DNA of 9,828 nucleotides from NCBI GenBank assembly GCA_027306955.1, contig DAHUXX010000285.1:1-9828 (forward strand). The letters run 5' to 3'. The position numbers were made by a program, and so were the translations under genes. The stretch is from Acetobacteraceae bacterium (GTDB taxonomy: Bacteria > Pseudomonadota > Alphaproteobacteria > Acetobacterales > Acetobacteraceae). Under the pieces are notes generated by a model. It saw only the letters and a program-made list of their open reading frames with translations, ran no database searches and was not told where the DNA came from. Shown in pieces: positions 1 through 6,326 of the stretch (position 1 is its first letter; each line of letters begins with the position of its first letter).

Positions 1-1
1 G

Positions 2-157
2 CTCTCGGTGGTGCTGATGGGCGTCGCCGCGAGCCTGGTGGCGCGGATGCTCACGCGCTACCGCTGGCTCGGCTGGGTCGGGCTGCTGGTGGTGCTGGAA
101 ATCGCGCTCCGGCTGATCTGGGAGGGGGCGTGGCAGATCGCGGGACGGGTGGGGTGA
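2..157 (+). CDS. TerC/YjbE-family integral membrane protein, C-terminal end (5' truncated by window)
   Basis: The first 51 codons are open from position 2 to a TGA at 155-157; the N-terminus lies outside the window. The visible peptide begins LSVVLMGVAASLVARML and continues into RYRWLGWVGLLVVLEIALRL. It therefore contains two hydrophobic helices joined by a short basic loop (RMLTRYRW), with a short amphipathic tail. This pattern (a helix with LMGVAA, then RYRW and a last helix ending in IWEG) matches what I know of the C-terminal end of TerC-family proteins, inner-membrane proteins linked to metal (manganese or tellurite) handling. Only about a fifth of a typical TerC protein is visible, so the family call is moderate and the substrate cannot be stated. 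The gene converges on the sulfatase-like gene, with only 6 nt between the two stops. Confidence 0.6.
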   Translation, partial: LSVVLMGVAASLVARMLTRYRWLGWVGLLVVLEIALRLIWEGAWQIAGRVG

Positions 158-158
158 G

Positions 159-176
159 GGGGCCTATTGCAGCCCC
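159..176. other. Small inverted repeat at the convergent gene junction
   Basis: GGGGC at 159-163 and GCCCC at 172-176 form a 5-bp stem with an 8-nt loop, covering the stop codon of the minus-strand sulfatase-like gene just past the TerC stop. There is no T tract on either side. It might help end transcription of the convergent genes, but a 5-bp GC stem is weak evidence in DNA this GC-rich. Confidence 0.25.
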
Positions 177-1777
177 GCGAGCCGCCGCGCCTCGGCGAGT
201 TCGGCTTCGTCCCAGATGCCGATGATCACGCCCTGGCGGAGCTGCACGCCGTCGGCATAGGCGGCGATCCTGCTGTCGGGCGTGGTGATGCGGTTGTGGT
301 CCGTGAGCGCCCAGTCGAGCAGCGCGCGGGTCAGGCGGGCCCGCGTCGCCTCGTGCGCGGGGTCGGCGCCGAGGTCGTGGAACTCGTCCGGGTCCGTTGC
401 GAGGTCGTACAGGATCGGCCGGTAGCCGGTGGCGTGGATCAGCTTGAAGCGCTCGTCGCGGACCATGAACAGCCGGCACTCGGGGATCGGCTGGCCGAGG
501 GCGAGCCGCGCCTCCAGCATCGAGTAGTCCGCCTCGCTGATCGCGACCTGGCGCCAGGGGACATCCTCGCCGCGCAACAGCGGCAGCAGCGAGCGGCCCT
601 CCACGATGTGGCGCGGCGGCGTGCCGCCGGCGAGCTCGATGAAGCTGGGGACGAGATCGATCGCCTCGACCAGCCTGTCGCACACGCCGCCGCGCGTGGC
701 GTCCGCCCCCGCCCGCGGGTCGGCGACGATCAGCGGCACACGCACGGCGCATTCGTGGAAGAAATCCTTCTCCCCCATCCAGTGGTCGCCGAGATAGTCG
801 CCATGGTCGGAGGTGAAGACGACGACGGTGCTGTCCGTGAGCCCGCGTTCGTCAAGGAAGCGGAACAACACGCCCATCTGGTCGTCGATCTGCTTGATCA
901 GGCCCATGTAGGCAGGGATGACGCGCTCGCGCACCTCGTCGCGGGAGAAGTTGCGTCCCACGCGCATCTCCATCAGCGCGCGGCGCACCGGATGCGGGTC
1001 CCGCCGTTCCGCCTCGCTGCGGCGGGGCGGCAGCATGTCGTCCCTGCCATACATCGCGTGGTACGGCGCCGGCGCGATGTAGGGCCAGTGCGGCTTGATG
1101 TAGGAGAGATGCACGCACCAGGGCTGGTCACCGGCCTGCTCGATGAAGTCCATCGCGCGGCGCGTCATGTAGGGGGTCTCGGAATCCTCCTCCGCGACGC
1201 GCGCCGGCTTGTCGGCGTGCACCAGCAGCCAGCCGTTGTGCAGCGTGCCGTCCTCGGCCTCGCCGGAATTGGCCCAGTGCTCCCAGGGGTTCTCGCCGGG
1301 ATAGCCGCGCCCGGCGAGCCAGGCATCGTAGCGCGGGCGCGGCTGCGACGGGTCCGGGTGCAGCCCGTCGTCGCGCTCGAACGGCTCGAACCCGGTCTCG
1401 GCGGCGAGCACGCCCAGGTTCGAGTTCGGATCGATACCGAGACGTTCCATGCCCTCGGTGTCCGCCTGCATGTGCGTCTTGCCGACAAGGACGGCGCGCA
1501 TGCCGAGCTTGCGCAGATGCTCGCCCAGCGTCGGCTCGCCGATGCGCAAGGCGAAGCGGTTCCAGTTGGAACCGTGGCTCCTCATGTACCGCCCGGTATA
1601 GAAGCTCATGCGCGAGGGCCCGCAGACCGGCGCCTGCACATAGGCGCGGTCGAACCGCACGCCGCGCGCCGCCAGCGCGTCGATGTTGGGCGTGTGCAGA
1701 TGCGGGTGGCCGTAACAGGACAGATAATCCCAGCGCAGCTGGTCGCACATGATGAAGAGAATGTTCGGCGCCGTCAC
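164..1777 (-). CDS. Sulfatase-superfamily hydrolase, phosphonate monoester hydrolase/arylsulfatase-like
   Basis: This 537-aa protein of the alkaline phosphatase/sulfatase superfamily hydrolyses sulfate or phosphonate/phosphate esters. The signature C52-G-P54-S-R56 followed by T61-G62 marks a cysteine that is converted to formylglycine, the catalytic nucleophile. Probable metal ligands are D12 (in MCDQLR) and D324-H325 (in FTSDHGDYLGDH), with supporting K228/H230 and K337. The segment around 237-251 (APYHAMYGRDDMLPP) and the C-terminal DHNRITT region resemble remembered sequences of Rhizobium/Burkholderia phosphonate monoester hydrolases, so a diesterase/phosphonate role is at least as likely as arylsulfatase. 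No signal peptide is seen, so it is probably cytoplasmic. The GTG start follows a strong ribosome binding site and overlaps the radC stop by 4 nt; the open frame upstream of it is antisense or radC shadow. Maturation needs a formylglycine-generating enzyme not encoded here. The natural substrate is unknown. Confidence 0.88.
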   Translation of the reverse strand: MTAPNILFIMCDQLRWDYLSCYGHPHLHTPNIDALAARGVRFDRAYVQAPVCGPSRMSFYTGRYMRSHGSNWNRFALRIGEPTLGEHLRKLGMRAVLVGKTHMQADTEGMERLGIDPNSNLGVLAAETGFEPFERDDGLHPDPSQPRPRYDAWLAGRGYPGENPWEHWANSGEAEDGTLHNGWLLVHADKPARVAEEDSETPYMTRRAMDFIEQAGDQPWCVHLSYIKPHWPYIAPAPYHAMYGRDDMLPPRRSEAERRDPHPVRRALMEMRVGRNFSRDEVRERVIPAYMGLIKQIDDQMGVLFRFLDERGLTDSTVVVFTSDHGDYLGDHWMGEKDFFHECAVRVPLIVADPRAGADATRGGVCDRLVEAIDLVPSFIELAGGTPPRHIVEGRSLLPLLRGEDVPWRQVAISEADYSMLEARLALGQPIPECRLFMVRDERFKLIHATGYRPILYDLATDPDEFHDLGADPAHEATRARLTRALLDWALTDHNRITTPDSRIAAYADGVQLRQGVIIGIWDEAELAEARRLAGLQ

Positions 1778-2511
1778 AGGAACCCTTCCCGCTTGAAGCT
1801 CAGTTGCCTGCCGTTGCCGACGATGACGTGGTCGTGGATGGTGATGCCGAGCGCGCCCGCGGCCTCCTTGATCGCCTGCGTCATCTCGATGTCGGCGCGC
1901 GACGGCGAGGGGTCGCCGCTCGGGTGGTTGTGGGTGAGGATCAGCGCCGTGGCGCCGAGCTCCAGCGCGCGGCGCACCACCTCGCGCGGATAGACCGGCG
2001 TGTGGTTCACCGTGCCGCGCGCCTGCGCCTCGTCCGCAATCAGCCGGTTGCGGGTGTCGAGGAACAGCACGCGGAACTGCTCGATCGGCTCGCGCGCGAT
2101 CGCGGCCTGCAGGTAGTCCATCAGCCGCGGCCAGTTGTCCAGCACCGGCGCGTCCTTCACCTCGGCGTGGGCGAGGCGCAGTGCGGCGGCATGCACCAGC
2201 TTCAGCGTCGCGGCCGCCGATTCGCCGATGCCCTTCACCGCCACGAGTTCCTTCTCCGGAGCCGCGATCACGTTGGCGAAGCTGCCGAAACGATTGAGCA
2301 ACGCCTTCGCGAGAGGCTTGGTGTCGATGCGCGGCAGGCCGATGTAGAGCACCATCTCCAGCAGTTCGTAGTCGGCGAGCGAGGCGGGGCCGGCGCGCAG
2401 CAGGCGCTGGCGCATGCGCTCCCGGTGCAGGGCGGTGGCGCTCGCGGGCTCGTCGCGCCGGCCGCCGCGCCTGGCCGGCAGCAGGTCGCCCTGGTCCGCG
2501 GATCGGGTCAT
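1774..2511 (-). CDS. radC: RadC family protein (JAMM/MPN+ domain, UPF0758)
   Basis: The 245-aa length is normal for the family. The first 30 residues are a basic, poorly conserved leader. Residues about 35-110 form the RadC N-terminal helix-hairpin-helix region (YELLEMVLYIGLPRIDTKPLA, then VKGIGESAA at 92-100). Residues about 120-245 form the JAMM metalloprotease-like domain, with the full zinc motif H194-N-H196, seven residues, S204 and D207 (THNHPSGDPSPSRAD). RadC was once linked to DNA repair in E. coli but that role is not established; its molecular function is open, and JAMM proteins are usually zinc-dependent isopeptidases. The ATG at 2511 is preceded only by a weak GGCAGG. Its TGA overlaps the GTG of the sulfatase-like gene. 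In many alphaproteobacteria radC follows map directly; here two other genes lie between them. Confidence 0.93.
   Translation of the reverse strand: MTRSADQGDLLPARRGGRRDEPASATALHRERMRQRLLRAGPASLADYELLEMVLYIGLPRIDTKPLAKALLNRFGSFANVIAAPEKELVAVKGIGESAAATLKLVHAAALRLAHAEVKDAPVLDNWPRLMDYLQAAIAREPIEQFRVLFLDTRNRLIADEAQARGTVNHTPVYPREVVRRALELGATALILTHNHPSGDPSPSRADIEMTQAIKEAAGALGITIHDHVIVGNGRQLSFKREGFL
1783..1790 (-). promoter_or_regulatory. Ribosome binding site of the sulfatase-like gene
   Basis: On the minus strand the motif GGGAAGGG lies inside the last codons of radC and ends 5 nt before the GTG at 1777. It fixes that GTG as the start and supports translational coupling or re-initiation after radC. 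Confidence 0.7.
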
Positions 2512-2519
2512 GCAGCGGA

Positions 2520-2558
2520 GCCTGCCATGTGCGGCTTGCGGTTGGAAGCGCGGCAGGC
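2520..2558. repeat. Inverted repeat in the radC / GST divergent intergenic region
   Basis: GCCTGCC at 2520-2526 is mirrored by GGCAGGC at 2552-2558, 25 nt apart, inside the 84-nt gap (2512-2595) shared by two divergent start codons. It could be an operator or an RNA stem, or chance in GC-rich DNA. I see no convincing -35/-10 pair in this gap. Confidence 0.3.
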
Positions 2559-2595
2559 CAACAGGGTGGAGGGTGGCGGCGGGGGCGATTCGGCG

Positions 2596-3228
2596 ATGGA
2601 ACCGGTGCTGCACGGCTATCGGCACAGCGTGTATGCGTGGATCGCGCGCCTGGTGCTGCGCGAGAAAGGGGTGGCGCATGGCTGGCGCGAGGTGGATCCG
2701 TTCTCGCCCTTCGTGCCGGACCATTACCGCGCGCTGCACCCGTTCGGGCGCGTGCCGGTGCTCGTGCATCGCGAGTTCGTGCTCTACGAGACCTGTGCCA
2801 TCGCCCGCTATGTAGACGAGGCGTTCGAGGGTCCGGCGCTGCAGCCCGCGGGCGCGAGGGAGCGGGCGCGGATGCAGCAGATCGTCTCCATCGTGGACAG
2901 CTACGCCTACCGGCCAATGGTCCGCCAGGTCTACACGCACAGCGTGTTCCGCCCGCGTCTCGGCCGTGCCGCGGACCCGGCGGAGGTCGTCGCGGGCCTC
3001 GCCGCCGCGCGCACCGTGCTCGGCGCGCTGGAGCGGCTGGTCGCCCCGCCCGACTCGCCGCGATGGGCCCCGACCCTCGCGGACCTGCACCTGGCACCGC
3101 TGATGGGCTATTTCGCCGATGCCGCGGAGGGACACGCGCTGCTCGCCACCTATCCGCGCCTCGCCGCCTGGTTCGCCGCGATGGCGGCGCGGGAGGCCTA
3201 CCGGGCGACGGAGCCGCGATTGCCGTGA
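2596..3228 (+). CDS. Glutathione S-transferase family protein
   Basis: A 210-aa protein with the two-domain layout of cytosolic GSTs, which usually add glutathione to electrophiles or carry out related glutathione chemistry. Residues about 3-77 form the thioredoxin-like domain: an opening strand (PVLHGYRHSVYAW), the cis-proline loop V53-P54-V55, and the glutathione-binding E65-T66 turn (YETCAIARYVDE). Residues about 90-205 form the helical domain with the folding motif T160-LAD at 160-163 (TLADLHLAPLMGYF). No cysteine sits at the usual active-site position; S11 or Y8 is the likeliest glutathione contact, which I infer. The ATG at 2596 has a GGGGG stretch about 8 nt upstream. An in-frame ATG at 2527 would add 23 residues of glycine-rich, non-GST sequence and is less likely. 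The gene points away from radC and into the thioesterase. Substrate unknown. Confidence 0.85.
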   Translation: MEPVLHGYRHSVYAWIARLVLREKGVAHGWREVDPFSPFVPDHYRALHPFGRVPVLVHREFVLYETCAIARYVDEAFEGPALQPAGARERARMQQIVSIVDSYAYRPMVRQVYTHSVFRPRLGRAADPAEVVAGLAAARTVLGALERLVAPPDSPRWAPTLADLHLAPLMGYFADAAEGHALLATYPRLAAWFAAMAAREAYRATEPRLP

Positions 3229-3229
3229 C

Positions 3230-3265
3230 AGGGGCTGCGCCGATCGTCGATCGGCGGTCGCCCCT
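3230..3265. terminator. Strong hairpin between convergent genes, probable bidirectional terminator or 3' end structure
   Basis: An inner perfect inverted repeat, CGCCGATCG (3238-3246), a single T, then CGATCGGCG (3248-3256), is flanked by an outer matching pair, AGGGGC (3230-3235) and GCCCCT (3260-3265). Together they can fold as a two-tier stem (6 bp outer, small internal loop, at least 7 bp inner). It starts two bases after the GST stop and overlaps the thioesterase stop codon. Neither strand has a following T tract, so this is not a classical intrinsic terminator; protection of both 3' ends or Rho-linked termination are alternatives. Confidence 0.6.
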
Positions 3266-3683
3266 AGCCCGGTATCGTCCAGGGGGCCAGCGCCGCCCGC
3301 CAGGCGTCCGTGAAGGGGATCGCGCGGCGGGTCTGGGTGGACATCATCGCGATCACGGTGCTCGCGCGCGCGGTCTCGGTCTCGCCCACGAGCACGCGCT
3401 GGCCGAGGCGCGCGGACTTGTTGCCGATGTGGCTGACCCAGGTCTCGATGGCCACCTCGCCGGGCCAGGTCATCTCGCGCAGGAAATCCAGTTCCAGCCG
3501 CACCAGCACCACGGTGTTGCCCGCCGCGGGATCGAGCAGCCCGGCCTCGCGCGCAAGCTCGGAGCGCCCGGCCTCCAGCATCACGGCATAGACCGCGTTG
3601 TTGACGTGACCCAGCGCGTCGGTGTCGCAGAAACGCAGGATTTGCCGGGTGACGTGGGGGCGGGCGGCGTGCGGGGACGGCAA
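3264..3683 (-). CDS. Hotdog-fold acyl-CoA thioesterase (4-hydroxybenzoyl-CoA thioesterase-like)
   Basis: About 139 aa from the chosen TTG start, a normal single-hotdog length. The catalytic loop is clear: RFCDTDALGHVNNAVY at 17-32, where D22 matches the catalytic aspartate of the 4HBT family and GHVNN caps the central helix. The strand region LVRLELDFLREMTWPGEVAIETWVSHIGNKS continues the family pattern. Such enzymes hydrolyse acyl-CoA thioesters in the cytoplasm; the substrate cannot be read from sequence. The start is uncertain because there is no ATG or GTG close to the conserved region. The choices are TTG at 3683, or CTG at 3695, which would overlap the map stop as CTGA. Neither has a good ribosome binding site, so translation probably depends on coupling to map. 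It lies directly downstream of map, probably on the same transcript. Confidence 0.82.
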   Translation of the reverse strand: MPSPHAARPHVTRQILRFCDTDALGHVNNAVYAVMLEAGRSELAREAGLLDPAAGNTVVLVRLELDFLREMTWPGEVAIETWVSHIGNKSARLGQRVLVGETETARASTVIAMMSTQTRRAIPFTDAWRAALAPWTIPG

Positions 3684-3691
3684 GGGCTTGG

Positions 3692-4498
3692 TCAGGCCGT
3701 GGGGTAGGGCGGCTTGTCGGCCCCCGTGGGCGAGAGGGTGAACACCTCCACCCCGGTCTCTGTCACGCCCACCATGTGCTCGAACTGTGCCGAGAGGGAA
3801 CGGTCGCGCGTGACCGCGGTCCAGCCGTCCTCCAGCACCTTCACCTCCGGGCGGCCGGCGTTCACCATCGGCTCGACGGTGAAGAACATGCCAGGCTGCA
3901 GCACCGGGCCCTCGCCGGCATGGCCGTAGTGCAGCACGTTGGGCGGCGCGTGGAAGCGCTTGCCGATGCCGTGGCCCACGAAGTCGCGCACCACGCTGAA
4001 GCGGTGGCGCTCCACGAAGCTCTGGATGGCGTGGCCGATGTCGCCGAACGTGTTGCCCGGCTTCACCGCCGCGATGCCGCGCAGCAGCGCCTCGTAGGTC
4101 ACGTCGATGAGGTTGCGCGCCTTCGTGCTCGGCGGCCCGGCGCAGTACATGCGGCTGGAATCGCCATGCCAGCCATCGAGGATCACGGTCACGTCGATGT
4201 TCACGATGTCGCCGGACTCGAGCTTCCGCTCGCCCGGAATGCCGTGGCAGACGACGTGGTTGATCGAGGTGCAGATGGATTTCGGGAAGCCGCGGTAGTT
4301 GAGCGGCGCCGGCACCGCGCCATGCGCAACGATGAAATCGTGGCACAGCTCGTCGAGCCTTCCGGTGGTGACACCGGGCGCGACGTGATGGGCGATCATG
4401 TCCAGCGTCTCGGCCGCGAGCCTGCCCGCCGCGCGCATGGGCGGGAAATCCTCCGGCCCGTGGATCGGGATTCGCCTCGTGTCGGTCTGGCCGTCCAT
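3692..4498 (-). CDS. map: Type I methionine aminopeptidase
   Basis: A 268-aa cytoplasmic metalloenzyme that removes the initiator methionine from nascent proteins. All five metal ligands of the pita-bread fold are present: D102 (NIDVTV), D113 (HGDSSRMY), H176 (GHGIGKRFH), E209 (FTVEPMVNAG) and E240 (SAQFEHMVGVT). H85 (CHGIPGE) and H183 are the substrate-contacting histidines. The metal-site neighbourhood reads FHAPPNVLHY where the E. coli type has FHEEP, a small family variation. The ATG at 4498 has a good ribosome binding site; the upstream in-frame ATG at 4534 would add 12 residues with no comparable site. It lies 84 nt downstream of hyuB and just upstream of the thioesterase, and probably has its own promoter, since map is normally essential. 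Confidence 0.96.
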   Translation of the reverse strand: MDGQTDTRRIPIHGPEDFPPMRAAGRLAAETLDMIAHHVAPGVTTGRLDELCHDFIVAHGAVPAPLNYRGFPKSICTSINHVVCHGIPGERKLESGDIVNIDVTVILDGWHGDSSRMYCAGPPSTKARNLIDVTYEALLRGIAAVKPGNTFGDIGHAIQSFVERHRFSVVRDFVGHGIGKRFHAPPNVLHYGHAGEGPVLQPGMFFTVEPMVNAGRPEVKVLEDGWTAVTRDRSLSAQFEHMVGVTETGVEVFTLSPTGADKPPYPTA

Positions 4499-4500
4499 CG

Positions 4501-4509
4501 TCCTGCTCC
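4501..4509 (-). promoter_or_regulatory. Ribosome binding site of map
   Basis: On the minus strand GGAGCAGGA ends 2 nt before the ATG at 4498; its GGAG part is 7 nt from the start codon. It decides in favour of this start over the in-frame ATG at 4534. Confidence 0.65.
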
Positions 4510-4534
4510 GCGCGCCGCACCCCTTCGGCGGCAC

Positions 4535-4554
4535 AAAAAGCGAAGATGCGCATC
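4535..4554 (-). terminator. Weak terminator candidate downstream of hyuB
   Basis: On the minus strand a perfect 10-bp palindrome, GATGCGCATC (4554-4545), is followed after five bases by a T5 run (4539-4535), a rare low-GC stretch in this window. The palindrome as a hairpin has only 4 bp and a 2-nt loop, so it is a weak terminator at best. It could instead be a protein-binding site for the map promoter. Confidence 0.25.
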
Positions 4555-4562
4555 CGGGCGTG

Positions 4563-4582
4563 CCTGCGCAAGTTGCGGCAGG
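4563..4582 (-). other. Imperfect stem-loop directly after the hyuB stop
   Basis: The stretch begins at the base after the hyuB stop codon. CCTG plus CGC(AA) on one side pairs with (TT)GCG plus CAGG on the other, with one bulged base and a 5-nt loop. It may protect the hyuAB message end or contribute to termination with the neighbouring palindrome and T run. Confidence 0.35.
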
Positions 4583-6322
4583 TCAGCGCAGGGCGCGCGT
4601 CTGCGCCTCGTTGACGGTGAAATCCGGGTTCACGACGACGCCATAGACCTCCCGCGCCGCCTCGGCCGAGAGCACGCCGTCGCGCACATCCGCCGCGACC
4701 TCGGCGGCGGGGCGGGCGCGCGGGTCGCCGTAGCCGCCGCCGCCGGGCAGCAGCAGCAGCAGCCGCTCGCCGTCCGGCACGATCTGGAACCCCTTGGTCC
4801 GCAGCGTCTCGCCCGAGGCCAGGCGCACGCCGCCGGCAGCCCCCGCGCCGCCGCCGGCACGGCCCTTCGCAGGGTGGCCGACGCGGTCGAAGATGGCGTT
4901 GACGGCGAATTCCAGATCGCCCTTGGTGGCGATCTCCATCACCTGCCCGAGCCCGCCGCGATGCCGGCCTGGCCCCGCGGAGTCCGGGCGCAGCTCCTTG
5001 CGCCAGAACACCACCGGCGCCACGTTCTCCGTCGCCTCCACCGGCATGGTGCGCACGCCGGAGGGGAAGGCGGTGCCGTCCAGCCCGTTGCGCCGCGCCG
5101 TGGCGCCGGTGCCGCCGGAGTTGAAGGTGATGACCTCGAAATCCGCCGGCACCGGCCGGTTGCCGCGCCGATGGCCGGAGACACCGGCGCCGCCGCGCAG
5201 CGGCGGGTTCCACAGGCAGGACGATCCCTCCGCCGCCACGCGCTCCGGCACCGCCTGGTAGAGGCAGCCCATCATCAGGTCCGGCAGGAGCTGGCCGACC
5301 ACGTGGCGCACCGAGACAGGGTAGGGCCGCGGGGCGTTGAGGATGCAGCCCTCGGGGATCGCCATGCGGAACGGCGCCAGCGAGGCCCAGTTGTTCGGGA
5401 TCTGCGGCGCCACGACCACCTTGATGCCGAAGCTGGCATAGGCGCGGCAATAGGCGGCGGGAACGTTGATGCCGCGCCCGGCGAGCCCGGAGGTGCCGGC
5501 GAAATCCACCTCGATGGTCTTCGCCCCCACGCTCATGCTGGCCGCGAGCCGCACCGGCTCGTCGTAGCCATCCGACCAGATCTCGGCGGCGTAGGTTCCC
5601 GCTGGGATGGCCGCGATCGCCTCTTCCGTCGCGCGCAGCGAGCTTGCGAAAATGAACTCGGCCAGGCCCTCGATACCCCCCCCTTCAGCGCTGGCGAGTT
5701 CGAACTCATCCAGCATTTCCGCCAGCCGCCGCGCGCCGGTGTCGTTGCAGGCGCAGAGCGAATAGACGTCGCCCTCCAGCTCCACCGGCAGGCGCGAGCC
5801 GGCGCGGATGAAGTCGAAGAAGGTCTCGTTCGGCCTGCCCTCGCTGAAGCACTTCACGATCGGGATGTAGAGCCCTTCCTCGAACACGGAGCGCCCCTCC
5901 GGCCCCATGCCGAGCCCGCCGACGTCGATCACGTGCGCGGTGTTGGCGAACAGGCCCACCCTTGTCCCGCGATGGAAGGCGGGCGTGACCACGGTGAGGT
6001 CGTGCAGGTGCCCGGTGCCGAGCCACGGGTCGTTGGTGATGTAGTGGTCGCCCGGGCGCATCGTCGCCGCCGGGAACTTCGCGAGGAAGTGGCCCACGCT
6101 CTCCATCATGGAGTTGACGTGGCCTGGCGTGCCGGTGACGGCCTGGGCGAGCATGCGGCCACGGAGGTCGAAGATGCCGGCGGAAAGGTCGCCCGCCTCG
6201 CGCACCGTGGTCGAAAAGGCGGTGCGGATCATCGTCTGCGCCTGTTCCTCGACGACGGCGATCAGGCGGTTCCACATCACCTGCATGCGGATGGCGGCGA
6301 GCGCGTCCCCGTTCCTGGTCAT
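4583..6322 (-). CDS. hyuB: Hydantoinase B/oxoprolinase family protein, beta subunit
   Basis: A 579-aa HyuB-type subunit that works with HyuA in ATP-dependent opening of cyclic amides (N-methylhydantoin, hydantoin or 5-oxoproline) in the cytoplasm. It begins RMQVMWNRLIAVVEEQ and EQAQTMIRTAFSTTVREAGDLSAGIFD, the usual HyuB opening. It carries the conserved NDPWLGTGHLHDLTVVTPAF block (about 97-116) and CNDTGARRLAEML. Near the end come the RGGLGQ block (455-460), HPAKGRAGGGAG (from 483) and PGGGGYGDP (526-534). Length is normal. The ATG at 6322 lies 4 nt after the hyuA TAA, so the two are co-translated. Oddities: a G8 tract in coding sense at 5676-5683 (residues near 213-216, EGGGIEG) and five CTG codons in a row at 4748-4762 (Leu run 521-525), both prone to slippage. 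Substrate is not readable from sequence. Confidence 0.92.
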   Translation of the reverse strand: MTRNGDALAAIRMQVMWNRLIAVVEEQAQTMIRTAFSTTVREAGDLSAGIFDLRGRMLAQAVTGTPGHVNSMMESVGHFLAKFPAATMRPGDHYITNDPWLGTGHLHDLTVVTPAFHRGTRVGLFANTAHVIDVGGLGMGPEGRSVFEEGLYIPIVKCFSEGRPNETFFDFIRAGSRLPVELEGDVYSLCACNDTGARRLAEMLDEFELASAEGGGIEGLAEFIFASSLRATEEAIAAIPAGTYAAEIWSDGYDEPVRLAASMSVGAKTIEVDFAGTSGLAGRGINVPAAYCRAYASFGIKVVVAPQIPNNWASLAPFRMAIPEGCILNAPRPYPVSVRHVVGQLLPDLMMGCLYQAVPERVAAEGSSCLWNPPLRGGAGVSGHRRGNRPVPADFEVITFNSGGTGATARRNGLDGTAFPSGVRTMPVEATENVAPVVFWRKELRPDSAGPGRHRGGLGQVMEIATKGDLEFAVNAIFDRVGHPAKGRAGGGAGAAGGVRLASGETLRTKGFQIVPDGERLLLLLPGGGGYGDPRARPAAEVAADVRDGVLSAEAAREVYGVVVNPDFTVNEAQTRALR

Positions 6323-6326
6323 GGCG

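Noticed and set aside
167..1993. Long open frame on the plus strand (608 codons) opposite the sulfatase-like gene
   Set aside because: It lies antisense to a gene with full catalytic motifs, its translation is Arg/Val/His/Ala-rich low-complexity sequence, and long antisense frames are expected at this GC content.
2527..2595. Alternative start of the GST at ATG 2527, adding 23 residues
   Set aside because: The added residues are glycine-rich and unlike any GST N-terminus; the fold begins at MEPVLHGY.
1778..3097. 440-codon N-terminal extension of the sulfatase-like frame, which could suggest a fusion protein
   Set aside because: The extension is Arg/Pro/Ala-rich sequence read out of frame through radC and antisense through the GST; a strong ribosome binding site precedes the internal GTG at 1777.
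4748..4762. (CAG)5 trinucleotide repeat as a regulatory microsatellite
   Set aside because: In the coding sense it is five CTG leucine codons inside a hydrophobic strand of HyuB; CTG is a favoured codon at this GC content, so the run needs no special explanation.
3684..5450. Long upstream extension of the thioesterase frame through map and hyuB
   Set aside because: It is a shadow of map and hyuB in another frame, without any domain signal; the hotdog motifs begin only near 3650.
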